Of a DNA stretch of 64,000 bases, positions 7,991-17,541 are shown piece by piece. Source of the DNA: Planococcus sp. ISL-110 (GTDB lineage: Bacteria; Bacillota; Bacilli; Bacillales_A; Planococcaceae); contig NZ_JAGGPX010000006.1 of the NCBI RefSeq assembly GCF_018613575.1, forward strand, positions 1-64,000, read 5' to 3'. Each line of letters opens with the position of its first letter. The first letter of the stretch is position 1. The translations under genes were made by a program, and so were the position numbers. The notes beneath the pieces are model-generated. The model searched no databases. It had not been told where the DNA came from and saw only the letters and a program-made list of their open reading frames with translations.

Positions 7991-8920
7991 ATGAAAGAAG
8001 CAAAATTGCCTGCGAGCAAAGCAAAAAGAGAAAGACTTTCCAAATTCACATCCTTCCTATTTGTGTTGCCGTATTTACTGCTGTTTTTAGCTTTTCTTTT
8101 TATCCCGCTTGTATATGGAATATACATTAGTTTGCACGATTATAATTTACTGTCGAGTGTGCAGCCTTTTATCGGCTTTGAAAACTACGCTACTATTTTC
8201 AATCCGGATTCTGCGATGAATTCGTTGTTCTTTGACGGACTAGGAAACACCCTCAAGTTTGTCATTTTTTCAGTGCCTTTACTAGTATCAATCGGGTTGG
8301 GGCTGGCGTTGTTGTTAAATAGCTTACCCGGAAAACTCAGAACATTTTTCCGTACGATCTATTTTATCCCTTATGCCATATCGGTTTCAGTAGTCTCCAT
8401 TATTTTCCTTTGGATACTCGATACGAACTCCGGGTTGCTTAATATGTATTTAATGGATTTAGGCTTTGATGCTATTCCCTGGCTGACAAAGCAGCCGTTT
8501 GCATGGATTTCTCTTGTCGGTGCCACGATTTGGTGGACGCTGGGCTTTAATATGATTATTTTTATCAACGCTTTGAATGAAGTATCGGAAGAATTATATG
8601 AAGCCGGTGCCATTGACGGTGCGAGCGCTTGGCAGAAATTTATTCATATCACTTTGCCGACTATCCGTCCCATTATGTTATTCGTGATTATCACTTCAAC
8701 CATCGCTTCGTTCAACGTCTTTGGACAACCTTATTTGATGACACGAGGCGGCCCTGGAGATTCGACGGAAGTGCTGTTAATGGGAATTGTTAACCTTGCT
8801 TTTGAAGAGCGGGAATTAGGTGTGGCATCGGCAATGGCCTTGCTCATGTCGCTGATCATGATTGTCATTTCCGTCATCCAATTTAAAATCGCCAATCGCA
8901 AACAAGGAGGGGAAAGCTGA
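7991..8920 (+). CDS. Sugar ABC transporter permease, MalF-like
   Basis: An integral membrane permease of 309 residues with six predicted helices (first about 21-43). The cytoplasmic EAA loop that docks the ATPase reads EELYEAGAIDGASAWQKF around residues 199-216. It belongs to the carbohydrate-uptake-1 group with its neighbours. A GAGGTGAGAAAGCA ribosome-binding region precedes the ATG. Its stop overlaps the start of the next permease (TGATG), indicating coupled translation of the heterodimer. Confidence 0.92.
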   Translation: MKEAKLPASKAKRERLSKFTSFLFVLPYLLLFLAFLFIPLVYGIYISLHDYNLLSSVQPFIGFENYATIFNPDSAMNSLFFDGLGNTLKFVIFSVPLLVSIGLGLALLLNSLPGKLRTFFRTIYFIPYAISVSVVSIIFLWILDTNSGLLNMYLMDLGFDAIPWLTKQPFAWISLVGATIWWTLGFNMIIFINALNEVSEELYEAGAIDGASAWQKFIHITLPTIRPIMLFVIITSTIASFNVFGQPYLMTRGGPGDSTEVLLMGIVNLAFEERELGVASAMALLMSLIMIVISVIQFKIANRKQGGES

Positions 8921-9753
8921 TGAAAAAGAATGGAAAGCAGATTGGACTGATCGTGCTTGCTTCGGTAATAGGGCTTTTATTTCTCATTCCTCTTGCTTGG
9001 ATGATTTCCACTTCCTTTAAAAATGATTTTGAAGCTATCGCCGGAGGACTAAACTGGATACCGGAAAACTTTACTTTTGAAAACTATTTATACACGCTGA
9101 CGGGTGAAGGAGTGGATGTTCCGATATTCAGGTGGATGTTCAACTCGTTATTTGCAGGACTGACCGGAACAGCAATCATCGTAACAATTGATGCGTTGGC
9201 TGCCTATGGCTTGGCACGGTTGGATGTTCCTTTCAAAAAATTCTTGTTTCCAATGTTCATTAGTACACTGATGATTCCTTTTGTCATCACGTTTCTTCCC
9301 ATGTATATGCAATTCAGCAACTTTGGGTTATTGAATACGTATGCTGTATTGATTTTCCCTTATACAGCCAATGCATTCGGTGTATTTTTGCTTTATCAAT
9401 TTTTTAGATCGTTCCCGAAAGAATTGGAAGAAGCAGCAAAATTGGACGGAGCGAACAAGTGGCAAATTTTCATTAAAATCGTAATTCCTTCTGCAAAACC
9501 AATCATATGGACATTGGCGATTTTCTCTTTCATGGGAATCTACAATGATTTCTTATGGCCGCTGGTGGCTACAAACTCGCCGGATATGAGAACAATCACT
9601 ACCGGTATAGCCATTATGCAGCAAGGAAGTTTTACATCTTCTTATGGGAAACTGATGGCATTAACGACGATTGCCACCATTCCAATTTTAATTGTCTTCT
9701 TGATTGGACAGAAACAGTTGATCAAAGGCATTACACAGTCAGGCATTAAATAA
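8920..9753 (+). CDS. Sugar ABC transporter permease, MalG-like
   Basis: The second membrane subunit of the importer, 277 residues with six predicted helices and the EAA loop ELEEAAKLDGANKWQIF around residues 168-184. AAGGAGGGGAAAGCTG lies within the end of the preceding permease. The length and C-terminal GITQSGIK match MalG/AraQ-type permeases. The GH2 glycosidase gene follows after 22 bases, so import and intracellular hydrolysis are co-transcribed. Confidence 0.92.
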   Translation: MKKNGKQIGLIVLASVIGLLFLIPLAWMISTSFKNDFEAIAGGLNWIPENFTFENYLYTLTGEGVDVPIFRWMFNSLFAGLTGTAIIVTIDALAAYGLARLDVPFKKFLFPMFISTLMIPFVITFLPMYMQFSNFGLLNTYAVLIFPYTANAFGVFLLYQFFRSFPKELEEAAKLDGANKWQIFIKIVIPSAKPIIWTLAIFSFMGIYNDFLWPLVATNSPDMRTITTGIAIMQQGSFTSSYGKLMALTTIATIPILIVFLIGQKQLIKGITQSGIK

Positions 9754-9775
9754 GTGATGGAGGTAGCGTAAACAT

Positions 9776-11542
9776 ATGGCAAATTTACAAACAGAATATC
9801 CGAGACCGCAATTTCAACGAAATAACTGGTTGAACCTGAATGGGGAATGGAATTTTTCCTTTGACGATACAGAACGTGGGTTAAAGGACAAGTGGTACCA
9901 GAGCTTTCCTTCAGGACAGACCATAAAAGTTCCATTTGCCTATCAAACCGAAAACAGCGGCATTGGAGATCCTTCTTTTCACGAAGTAGTCTGGTATAAC
10001 CGGACATTTTCAGTGCCGGAAGACTGGCAAGACAAAAGAATTCAGTTGAATTTCGGTGCCGTTGATTATCGTGCATGGGTCTATGTAAATGGAGAGAAAG
10101 CGACCTATCATCAAGGCGGAAATGTTCCTTTTTCTGCCGATATTACCGACTTGCTTATAGCGGGAGAGAACAATCTAACTGTAAGAGTTGAAGATCCTTC
10201 CGAAGATACGACCATACCACGAGGCAAACAGTATTGGCATGAAGAATCGGCTTCGATCTTTTATACGAGGACAACAGGAATCTGGCAGACGGTTTGGCTG
10301 GAGCCAGTGGCAGAAACCTCGATTAAAAGTTTGCGTTGGACGCCAGAAGTAGATCGTGGCGACATTGAATTTGAAACAGAAATTGCTGGGAGGGTTCTCG
10401 GAAATACGAAGTTGCGCATAAGTGTATCGTTCAAAGGCGAACCCGTTTTTAGTGAAGAAGTTACCGTTTTTCAGTCGCATATTAAGCGAAGCATCAACAT
10501 CCGCGGCCGTTTTCCAGATAGAAGTAATATTCATGGGCCTGGGTGGTATTGGAGTCCGGAGCATCCGAACTTGTTCGATGCAAAAGTGGAGCTTATTGCA
10601 GATGGAAAAGTGGTTGATCTGATAACCAGCTATTTTGGGATGCGGAAAGTATCCATTGAAGATGGCAAGTTTATGCTGAATAACAAGCCCTATTACCAAA
10701 AGCTCGTTCTTGATCAAGGCTATTTTCCGGGTGGGCTTTTGACTGCAGAATCAGACGATGCGTTAAAACAGGACATCGTGCTTGCCAAGGAAATGGGATT
10801 CAACGGGGCACGCAAACATCAGAAAGTGGAAGATCCGCGATTTTTATATTGGGCAGATCAGCTGGGTTACCTTTTATGGGGTGAGATGGCGAACTGCTCG
10901 GAATACAGCGAAGAAGCAGTTGAACGGATTTCTGCTGAATGGATAGAAGCGGTTAAACGTGATTACAGCCACCCGAGTTTGGTTGTCTGGGTGCCGTTGA
11001 ACGAAAGTTGGGGAATTTCCCGCGTAGCCAGGGAGAAACAGCAGCAGCATCATTCACTCGCTATGTATTATTTAACAAAATCCCTTGATCCAACTCGGCC
11101 AGTTTGTTCAAATGAAGGATGGGAACACACGGTTTCTGATTTGTGCGGCATCCATAATTACCAGTCTCCCGAGAAGATGGCAGAAGCCTACCAAACTGTC
11201 GAAAGTTCAATTGCTGCGACGCCTGCAGATCGTCCTATTTATGCGGAAGGCTTTGGATACAGAGGAGAACCTATTCTAATAACGGAGTATGGTGGAATCG
11301 CCTATGACACGAAAGAGATCGACCAGGAAAATGGATGGGGTTATTCAGCGGTTCAGGGCGGCGAAGAATTAATTGAAGCCTATCGTGCAAATACAAAAGC
11401 TTTGCTCGATTCTTCGGTAGTCCAAGGTTTTTGCTATACGCAGCTGACCGATGTGGAACAAGAAATTAATGGACTTTTGACTTATCACCGCAAGCCGAAA
11501 TGTGATTTATCCGAGATTAAAAAAATCAACGATGGCAAGTAA
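9776..11542 (+). CDS. Glycoside hydrolase family 2 protein (beta-galactosidase/glucuronidase-like)
   Basis: A 588-residue cytoplasmic GH2 enzyme without a signal peptide. Order: jelly-roll sugar-binding domain (about 10-180), immunoglobulin-like domain (180-290) and TIM barrel (290-580). The acid/base Glu is in VPLNESWG (Asn409-Glu410) and the nucleophile Glu504 is in LITEYGG. It is shorter than LacZ and nearer to the compact glucuronidase/galactosidase group. GGAGG precedes the ATG and it ends the importer operon, so it probably trims imported oligosaccharides. The exact sugar (galactose, arabinopyranose or other) cannot be fixed from sequence. Confidence 0.85.
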   Translation: MANLQTEYPRPQFQRNNWLNLNGEWNFSFDDTERGLKDKWYQSFPSGQTIKVPFAYQTENSGIGDPSFHEVVWYNRTFSVPEDWQDKRIQLNFGAVDYRAWVYVNGEKATYHQGGNVPFSADITDLLIAGENNLTVRVEDPSEDTTIPRGKQYWHEESASIFYTRTTGIWQTVWLEPVAETSIKSLRWTPEVDRGDIEFETEIAGRVLGNTKLRISVSFKGEPVFSEEVTVFQSHIKRSINIRGRFPDRSNIHGPGWYWSPEHPNLFDAKVELIADGKVVDLITSYFGMRKVSIEDGKFMLNNKPYYQKLVLDQGYFPGGLLTAESDDALKQDIVLAKEMGFNGARKHQKVEDPRFLYWADQLGYLLWGEMANCSEYSEEAVERISAEWIEAVKRDYSHPSLVVWVPLNESWGISRVAREKQQQHHSLAMYYLTKSLDPTRPVCSNEGWEHTVSDLCGIHNYQSPEKMAEAYQTVESSIAATPADRPIYAEGFGYRGEPILITEYGGIAYDTKEIDQENGWGYSAVQGGEELIEAYRANTKALLDSSVVQGFCYTQLTDVEQEINGLLTYHRKPKCDLSEIKKINDGK

Positions 11543-11579
11543 GCCTTTTGAAAAAGATTTAACGTAACGCAATAAAATG

Positions 11580-11641
11580 AAAAACACCTTTCGTTGAAGA
11601 GTGAGTATGAAAATACCCATATCAGCAAAAAGGTGTTTTTC
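11580..11641. terminator. Bidirectional terminator after the GH2 gene
   Basis: AAAAACACCTTT (11580-11591) pairs with AAAGGTGTTTTT (11629-11640) around a long loop. A-runs and T-runs on the two sides allow use from either direction. Confidence 0.55.
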
Positions 11642-11696
11642 TATGGCTGTAAGAGTTCGTCATTCGATTGTCCCCGTGTCGCCAAAAAATCATAAG

Positions 11697-11709
11697 TTAA
11701 TTTAATTAA
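11697..11709. promoter_or_regulatory. Candidate ROK operator before the ROK gene
   Basis: TTAATTTAATTAA is identical to the palindrome at 4113-4125 upstream of galK. The surrounding 80 bases are also alike. Autoregulation by the ROK protein and control of galKET through the same site are inferred. Confidence 0.6.
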
Positions 11710-11799
11710 CAAAGATATAGTAGATTTTGTTAAACTATTAACTAATGAGGTTCGAAGCAGTTACAAACTGCAGGAATCTGACAAACGGGGGGATCTAGT

Positions 11800-12948
11800 A
11801 TGCGTCAAGGCACCTTTAAATGGATGAAGTCGATGAACAAATCGATTATCCTCAATAAAATAAGAAAAGACGGCCCGATATCGCGAGCCCAAATTGCGAG
11901 AGAAACAAGTTTGACGCCGCCGACTGTCAGCAGCAATGTAAAAGAATTAATAGAAGAAAAAATAGTTGAAGAAAGCGACATCGGGCAGTCACAAGGCGGC
12001 CGGAAGCCGACCATGCTGATGATCAACAACCAGGCATTTTCCATAATAGGTGTGGATGCAGGTCCGGAAAGCATTGAATGCATTGTGGCAGATCTCGCGG
12101 GTAAGGTGCTGAATAGGTCGAAAACAACGTTGCAGCTGCCGATCAACAACCAGCAGTTTATGGCCGCATTAAAAAAAGGGATTGAAGGAGTTCTGGAAAC
12201 AGCAGATCAAGCTATCGGCATCGGTGTGGCCATGCATGGCGTGGTGGAAGTTGAGACAGGCACTTCTTTATATGCGCCGAATCTCGGCTTGAGCAATATC
12301 CCAATCAAAGAAGAGTTGGAACGGGCATTTGGTCTGGAAGTGAAAGTGGAAAACGATGCGCGGGCAATGGCATTGGGTGAATACTGGTTTGGGAATCATG
12401 GAGAACTGGAGAGCATGCTGGCGGTGAATATAGGCAGCGGCGTGGGTGCGGGGCTTATCATCGATGGAAAGCTTTATCACGGTGCTTCTGATATTGCAGG
12501 GGAAATCGGCCATATGACAATCGATTTGCATGGCGAGATTTGTGAATGCGGGAACCGGGGATGTTTGCAGACCTTTGTCACCGGCCCAGCCATCGCAAGA
12601 AAAGTGACTGGGACGGCACCGGGAAATCCACTTACAGCAGAAAATGTATTTGAACAGGCTATCAGTGGCAATGAAGAATTTGCGGCTATTCTGAAAGAAA
12701 CTGGAAGAGCGATGGGCGTCGGCCTGACAAACCTCATCCACATCGTCAACCCGGAAAAAATTGTGCTGGGCGGTGGGGTTTCCAAAGCAGAGACATTCAT
12801 TTTGCCTGCCATACGTGAAACCATTCGAGCTTCTGCACTAACTCCTGCGGCAAGCCAAACAAAAGTGGAAGTCTCCAAATTGGGAGACGATGCCACGTTG
12901 ATTGGTGCGATTACGCTGCTGCTGGTGGATATCTTTGAGGTAAAGTAA
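11800..12948 (+). CDS. ROK-family transcriptional repressor (XylR/NagC-like)
   Basis: A 382-residue ROK repressor. The N-terminal winged helix reads GPISRAQIARETSLTPPTVSSNVKEL (about residues 25-50 in two parts). The sugar-kinase-like domain follows with the zinc motif CECGNRGCLQ around residues 247-256. In this motif the Glu typical of ROK kinases is replaced by Gln, which fits a regulator rather than an enzyme. The start follows a GGGGGGATC ribosome-binding site. The gene lies between the oligosaccharide operon and galM and shares its upstream palindrome with galK, so a sugar of the galactose/arabinose group is the likely inducer. Confidence 0.88.
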   Translation: MRQGTFKWMKSMNKSIILNKIRKDGPISRAQIARETSLTPPTVSSNVKELIEEKIVEESDIGQSQGGRKPTMLMINNQAFSIIGVDAGPESIECIVADLAGKVLNRSKTTLQLPINNQQFMAALKKGIEGVLETADQAIGIGVAMHGVVEVETGTSLYAPNLGLSNIPIKEELERAFGLEVKVENDARAMALGEYWFGNHGELESMLAVNIGSGVGAGLIIDGKLYHGASDIAGEIGHMTIDLHGEICECGNRGCLQTFVTGPAIARKVTGTAPGNPLTAENVFEQAISGNEEFAAILKETGRAMGVGLTNLIHIVNPEKIVLGGGVSKAETFILPAIRETIRASALTPAASQTKVEVSKLGDDATLIGAITLLLVDIFEVK

Positions 12949-13013
12949 ATAGCGTTTAGTGGTTTTTAGCAGTAAGTCGGGTTGCCAGATAGACAGAAAG
13001 GGTGAAAGAAGAA

Positions 13014-14075
13014 ATGGAAGTCAGCGAAAAGGTATTTGATTACAAAGACAATCGGCCAATCAAATTATATACATTGAAAAATGATCAAGGTTTTCAAGTG
13101 TCCTGCATCGATTATGGATGTGTGATCACCGAAATTATAGCGCCAGACCGCAACGGAAACCTGGAGAACGTTGTATTGGGCTTTGATACGCTCGAAGAGT
13201 ACGAGAGCAACCCGTATTTTTTCGGTGCATTGGTCGGGCGCTTTGCCGGACGGATCAAAGACGGGGAGTTTGCAATCGGGGGAACAGACTATCAAGTACC
13301 CAGAAATGCCAATGGCCATCATCTGCATGGAGGCTCCCAAGGATTTCACTCCGCGCTTTGGGATTCAAAAGTGGTCCAAACAAAAAATGAAGCAACAGTC
13401 GAATTTACGTATGTCAGTCCGGATGGTGAGGAAGGGTTTCCTGGCAACTTATCCATGACGGTCCGCTACACCCTTAAGAATAGCAGCAACCAGCTTGTCA
13501 TTTCCTATTCAGGAAAATCCGACAAGACCACTTTGTTGAATGTGACCAACCACTCTTACTTCAATTTGAGCGGAAACTTCAAGCGGACGATCCAGGACCA
13601 TGAATTGACGCTGAAAAGTGATCACTATTTGGAACTGGATAAAGAACTGCTGCCGACAGGCAATTTGGTTCCGGTTGCAGAAGACACGCTGTTCGATTTC
13701 CGAAACGGTAGAAGCATCAAGGAAGCAATGTCCACTGAACACCCGCAAGCCAAACTGGCTGGAAACGGTTATGACCATCCATTTTTGTTGGATCATGCAG
13801 AACAACCAGGGATTAAACTAACTGATTCAGAAAGTGGCCGGAAACTGGTTGTTGAAACAACAGAACCTGCAGTGGTGTTGTATACGGGAAACGATATCGG
13901 AGGCTCTTATTCAATCCGAGGAGTAGAAGCGCAGGACTACTTGGGGCTTTGCCTTGAAACGCAAAGTCCGCCGGATTCGTTGCGCCACCCGCACTTCCAA
14001 TCCGCAGTCCTAAAAGCAGATGAGGAGTTCAAGTCGGAAACGGCTTATACGTTCTCCAGTGTCCGCAACAGCTAA
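13014..14075 (+). CDS. galM: Aldose 1-epimerase (galactose mutarotase)
   Basis: GalM interconverts the alpha and beta anomers of hexoses and feeds alpha-galactose to GalK. The protein shows the family core HHLHGGSQGFHSALWD (substrate His near residues 99-102), the VTNHSYFNLSG motif with the catalytic His, and LCLETQSPPDS near the C-terminus with the catalytic Glu. A GTG at 13002 lies inside the AAAGGGTG ribosome-binding site, so the ATG at 13014 is preferred (353 residues). It stands downstream of the ROK gene and completes galactose metabolism. Confidence 0.93.
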   Translation: MEVSEKVFDYKDNRPIKLYTLKNDQGFQVSCIDYGCVITEIIAPDRNGNLENVVLGFDTLEEYESNPYFFGALVGRFAGRIKDGEFAIGGTDYQVPRNANGHHLHGGSQGFHSALWDSKVVQTKNEATVEFTYVSPDGEEGFPGNLSMTVRYTLKNSSNQLVISYSGKSDKTTLLNVTNHSYFNLSGNFKRTIQDHELTLKSDHYLELDKELLPTGNLVPVAEDTLFDFRNGRSIKEAMSTEHPQAKLAGNGYDHPFLLDHAEQPGIKLTDSESGRKLVVETTEPAVVLYTGNDIGGSYSIRGVEAQDYLGLCLETQSPPDSLRHPHFQSAVLKADEEFKSETAYTFSSVRNS

Positions 14076-14177
14076 AAGATTCTAGTATACAGTCTAAAAG
14101 CGTCCGCCTGCAGCGGTTTCTTGAAATCTTAAACCATTTGAGAACTTAATTCTTTAGTTCACTCTATGCAGGTAATA

Positions 14178-14225
14178 GAAAAAATCCACTGGAAAAGAGC
14201 CTTTCTCTTTTCAGTGGATTTTTCA
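14178..14225. terminator. Bidirectional terminator between galM and a minus-strand gene
   Basis: AAAAATCCACTGGAAAAGAG pairs with CTCTTTTCAGTGGATTTTT with a single bulged base. It lies between convergent genes and should serve both. Confidence 0.85.
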
Positions 14226-14229
14226 GTTT

Positions 14230-14619
14230 CTATTCTTTCTCCGTCAAAAACGTGATGACGGCAAACAGCAGGAATGCTATCAGCAGCAAGCTGCCGCCTA
14301 CGATGAACAGGATCATGACGAGGGTTTCATTCCAATTGAACGGGTTCAGGTTATACAGCCACATGCCGCCTGTCAGCGAAAAGGCACCGACCATAGCGAG
14401 CGCGCCGTGGACAGCGACAAGTTTTTTGTATTTGATGGTGTAGACCCGGTAGAAAATGCCCCAGGCAAACACCGAAAGCCAGCCGACGAGCAGGATATGG
14501 GCATGAATCGGACGCAGGGCATAGTCCATTTCCCCGGCCATTTGCGAACCGAGAAAGGTTCCGAACAAGCCGAATATTGCTGAAAAGCGTATTAAACGAA
14601 GACTCCAAGTTTTTTCCAT
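14230..14619 (-). CDS. Small four-helix membrane protein, cytochrome oxidase subunit I-like
   Basis: A 129-residue protein with four predicted membrane helices (about 9-28, 38-58, 66-88 and 97-122). The phrase RPIHAHILLVGW, with His between helices 1 and 2, resembles the helix of heme-copper oxidase subunit I that carries heme-ligand histidines. Such short stand-alone relatives are common in Bacillales and have no settled function. The start follows GGAGGTAACATC. Assignment as an active oxidase subunit would be wrong: most of subunit I is absent. Confidence 0.7.
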   Translation of the reverse strand: MEKTWSLRLIRFSAIFGLFGTFLGSQMAGEMDYALRPIHAHILLVGWLSVFAWGIFYRVYTIKYKKLVAVHGALAMVGAFSLTGGMWLYNLNPFNWNETLVMILFIVGGSLLLIAFLLFAVITFLTEKE

Positions 14620-14623
14620 GATG

Positions 14624-14900
14624 TTACCTCCAAATTATAATTATTTGCCTGAGCTTGGTATCGGGACGGATAAATAGGCCATAATGTCCACCGCCTCTTT
14701 CAACCGGAATGCCGACTGTGTTATGTAGTTTATTGGTAAAGTAGCCGTTCATGAACATTTCATTTGTGATGCTGTCCAGTCCGGCATAGGTTTCACTTTC
14801 CATCAGGCCGCGGTTAGCGGATTCGGGAAAGGTCTTGTCGTCAAGCAGTTTACCGAAAAACTGCGTGTTTCCTGAACTGTCGACGAGCACAATCTGATAG
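14624..14900 (-). pseudogene. Fragment of a sensor histidine kinase extracellular domain
   Basis: The frame encodes YQIVLVDSSGN followed by NRGLMESETYAGLD and PVERGGGHYGLFIRPD, which look like the extracytoplasmic sensor part of a Bacillales sensor kinase. There is no start with a ribosome-binding site, no transmembrane helix and no kinase core. The frame ends after RQIIIIWR, where a kinase would continue. The upstream boundary near 14900 is abrupt. I read it as a decayed gene piece. Confidence 0.5.
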
Positions 14901-14923
14901 CCGAGCTTTCAACACTTTCCATT

Positions 14924-15067
14924 ATGCAGGGTTTACTGGTCTTTGAACAGAGCAGTAGTGAGGATGGTATGATTCAACAGCATGGGATAATTCAGGAGTT
15001 AAAATACATGCAGAGCGAAAGAATGGTTTCCTATAACCAAATAAAAGGGACAGAAGAAAATCAGTGA
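14924..15067 (+). CDS. Short ORF of unknown origin, possibly a gene fragment
   Basis: A 47-residue frame beginning MQGLLVFEQSSSEDGM and ending in KGTEENQ is followed directly by a strong terminator. It lacks a clear ribosome-binding site, and its frame runs on upstream toward the kinase fragment. It is probably the 3' end of a truncated gene; I do not recognise the family. Confidence 0.3.
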   Translation: MQGLLVFEQSSSEDGMIQQHGIIQELKYMQSERMVSYNQIKGTEENQ

Positions 15068-15088
15068 TTTTCTTCTGTCCCTTTTTAG
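15042..15088 (+). terminator. Intrinsic terminator
   Basis: AAAAGGGACAGAAGAAAATCA (split at 15043-15063) pairs with TGATTTTCTTCTGTCCCTTTT (from 15065), with a T-run after the stem. It closes the short ORF at 14924 and could also stop minus-strand transcripts of the lipoprotein gene. Confidence 0.8.
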
Positions 15089-15195
15089 TTTGATGGTGAA
15101 CGCACTTAAGCTCTTTGTTGAAATTTCATACAGTTCATTGCATAAGGCAGAAGCTCAAGAGAGGCCATCATTAGTTTGAAAGCAACTTCTGAAGC

Positions 15196-16362
15196 TTACT
15201 TCGTGATGTCGAATTCAATAACCTGTTCTTCTGTAAGTGTTTCGTAACTATCGGTTGCCATAGATTCACTTAAGACAATCCGGACTTTTTCTACTTTGGC
15301 AGGATCGGTTTGAATTACAGCACCAACTTCTCCTTCTTTGCTGACGGCTCCATAATAGTCAGCATCTTGGGCTTCGTCATAATCGATAAAGTCTTTCCAG
15401 TCGTAGGCAATATCAATTTTCTCTTGTTTGCCTTCTGAGAATAAGACAATTTCATTAATCCCACGAAAAGTAATATCTTGGTCAGCGGTGTTTTCTGCAT
15501 TATATTTAATATAGAAGTAGTTGAATTCTTCGCCTATCGGCTCGTCTGTGTACATATTATTTATATCGAATTGTTGATCCTCCGAAACATTCATAGCTTT
15601 TTTGAAAGACAACTCTTCGAGGGTAACGTTTATTGGATTTGCATCGTATGTTTTATTCTCGGCAACAACTGAGATTACTTCAGAAGTTTGCTCGGGTTGT
15701 TCTTCCTGAGTTTCTGCAGTTTCTCCATTTGCTGAGTCTGATTCAGCATCTTCTTCACCAAACATATCTTCCAATTGTGAAATATTAGCGAAAATTGCTT
15801 CTGTCAGATTGTCATCATCGACAATTTTGAATTCGCCATCTTCATCTTTTTCTAAGTTGAATTCAACTGTACGTGTAGCAAGTTCAGCATCTTCAGCTGT
15901 AATATACTTTAGCATCGTTTTTTCGGTCATTTCTTCAAATGCCTTTTCGGTTTCCGGAGTTTCTTCTTCGAATGCACTAGCAAATGCGAGTGGCATAATT
16001 TCAGCCATTGTACTTGTCATGACAACACCCATATCAAGAGAAGTTATTTCAGCTTTCACAACAGCCTTATCGCCATCTGCCGAAATTTCCTCAGGATTTT
16101 CAAACTCATACTTCTTGGAGATATTCTCAATCATCGTCATTGCAAGTTCTTCTTGTTCTTCAGTTGTTTCTTCCTGATCAGTTGTCAGGCTTTCCGTTCC
16201 CCCTTCAACAAATGTACCTGCCTTTTCAAAATCATTCTTTTGAATTGAGGTTAAAAATCCATCCACTGTTGAAGTAGGGTTTTCTGCTCCACATGCAGAT
16301 AGAAGGCTTAAGGTTATAGTGCTAAATAATAAAGCAGTCAACAGCTTTCTTTTCATCATCAT
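15196..16362 (-). CDS. Lipoprotein with DUF5105-like C-terminal domain
   Basis: A secreted lipoprotein of 388 residues: signal peptide, lipobox LLSACG (Cys near 25), a helical DUF4878/DUF5105-like segment (about 30-200; NPTSTVDGFLTSIQKNDFEKA), a Glu/Gln/Ser linker (about 200-230) and a C-terminal beta-rich domain (about 230-388). GAGAGG lies 9 bases before the first of three ATG codons. The protein is strongly acidic. No function is established for this family; a cell-surface role is inferred from the signal peptide only. Confidence 0.8.
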   Translation of the reverse strand: MMMKRKLLTALLFSTITLSLLSACGAENPTSTVDGFLTSIQKNDFEKAGTFVEGGTESLTTDQEETTEEQEELAMTMIENISKKYEFENPEEISADGDKAVVKAEITSLDMGVVMTSTMAEIMPLAFASAFEEETPETEKAFEEMTEKTMLKYITAEDAELATRTVEFNLEKDEDGEFKIVDDDNLTEAIFANISQLEDMFGEEDAESDSANGETAETQEEQPEQTSEVISVVAENKTYDANPINVTLEELSFKKAMNVSEDQQFDINNMYTDEPIGEEFNYFYIKYNAENTADQDITFRGINEIVLFSEGKQEKIDIAYDWKDFIDYDEAQDADYYGAVSKEGEVGAVIQTDPAKVEKVRIVLSESMATDSYETLTEEQVIEFDITK

Positions 16363-16696
16363 TTACTACTTCCTCTCCGAATTTAAATTGCAAACTTAGT
16401 AAATAGTATCATTTATTAGTTTATATTGGAATGAATAATGAGATAATAGTCTTAAGAATGATGTCTCGGAACCTCCGTTCCAAATTGAAGGAAGTAAGTT
16501 GGGGTGTCAGCATACCGAATTTATTGCTAACATGACTCAGTATGCAAAAAAACATATATTTGTATATCACCTCTTTAAGAGATTTTGTTTCTCCAGAAGC
16601 GGTTTTTTACGTTATTGGCTCATAAGGAAACAAACAACTAAAAATATACTTATGGAATGGATGCATAAAATATGTATCTGAGAAAGAAGCAATCTT
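16363..16696. other. Intergenic stretch without a visible gene
   Basis: This 334-base gap between the divergent lipoprotein and yitT-like genes has AT-rich sequence and presumably both promoters. The only frame, 16499-16681, lacks a ribosome-binding site and family resemblance. Confidence 0.5.
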
Positions 16697-17541
16697 ATGA
16701 ACAGATTCTACAACCTAGCGATCAACTTCGCGGCCTCCCTGGTTCTTGGGGTAGCATTCAACTTGTTTTTATTGCCGCATGAAATTTTGGCGAGCGGTGT
16801 CAACGGCATCGCGATGATCTTCAGTTTGCTGACACCGTCAACGGAGGGATTTGGCTCGTTGTCTTGAATATTCCAATCCTCATTGTCGGCTGGATGAAGC
16901 TGGGCAGAACCTTTGTTATCAACAGTGTTTTTTCGGTAGCTGTAACGTCCATCGCCATGCTGTATATTCCCATTGTCCGGATAACGGATGACGCCTTATT
17001 GTCAGCAGTCTTCGGCGGTGTGCTTGTCGGGGCAGGGGCTGGAGTCATCATCCGTTTTTACGGTTCGACAGGCGGCTTTGACCTCCTTGGCCGGTTGCTG
17101 ACCATCAAACGGGATCTGCCGCTCGGCTCGCTGGTTTTCGTACTTAACAGCGGTGTGGTATTCGTCTCCGGGTTCATCTTTTCCAGGGAGCTGGCGATGT
17201 ACACAATGGCTTCAATCTATATTTCCGGATTGCTTGTTGACCGGATCCACACACGCCATATCAAGTTGCCCCTGATGGTCGTGACCAATCAAGGCGAGGT
17301 GGTCAAAAGAGAGTTGCTTGATAATCTGTACCGAGGCATTATGGTAGTGGATGGAGAGGACGCATATTCAGCAGCGAAGGTCAAAGTGCTGTATACCGTC
17401 ATCAGCCGGTATGAACTGGCGTATGTACGCCCCTTGATTAAAAATATCGATCCGAATGCATTTGTCAGTGTCAGTGAAAGGATGGAAGTCATGGGGGATT
17501 TCAGGAGAGACAGCAATTTCCAGAAAAAACCCGCAGTTTAA
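16697..17541 (+). pseudogene. YitT-family membrane protein gene with a single-base frameshift
   Basis: Residues encoded from 16697 (MNRFYNLAINFAASLVLG, then NLFLLPHEILASGVNGIAMI) are the N-terminal helices of a YitT (DUF161/DUF2179) protein. The rest, from NGGIWLVVLNIPILI to the C-terminal DUF2179 domain (RGIMVVDGEDAYS), is in another frame. Inserting one G in ACACCGTCAA near 16837 joins the two frames as LLTPVNGGIWLV. All other parts look intact, so this is either a fresh lesion or a sequence error. The family is membrane-bound with no settled role. Confidence 0.8.

Noticed and set aside
16499-16681. 60-codon frame before the yitT-like gene
   Set aside because: No ribosome-binding site, odd composition and no recognisable family.
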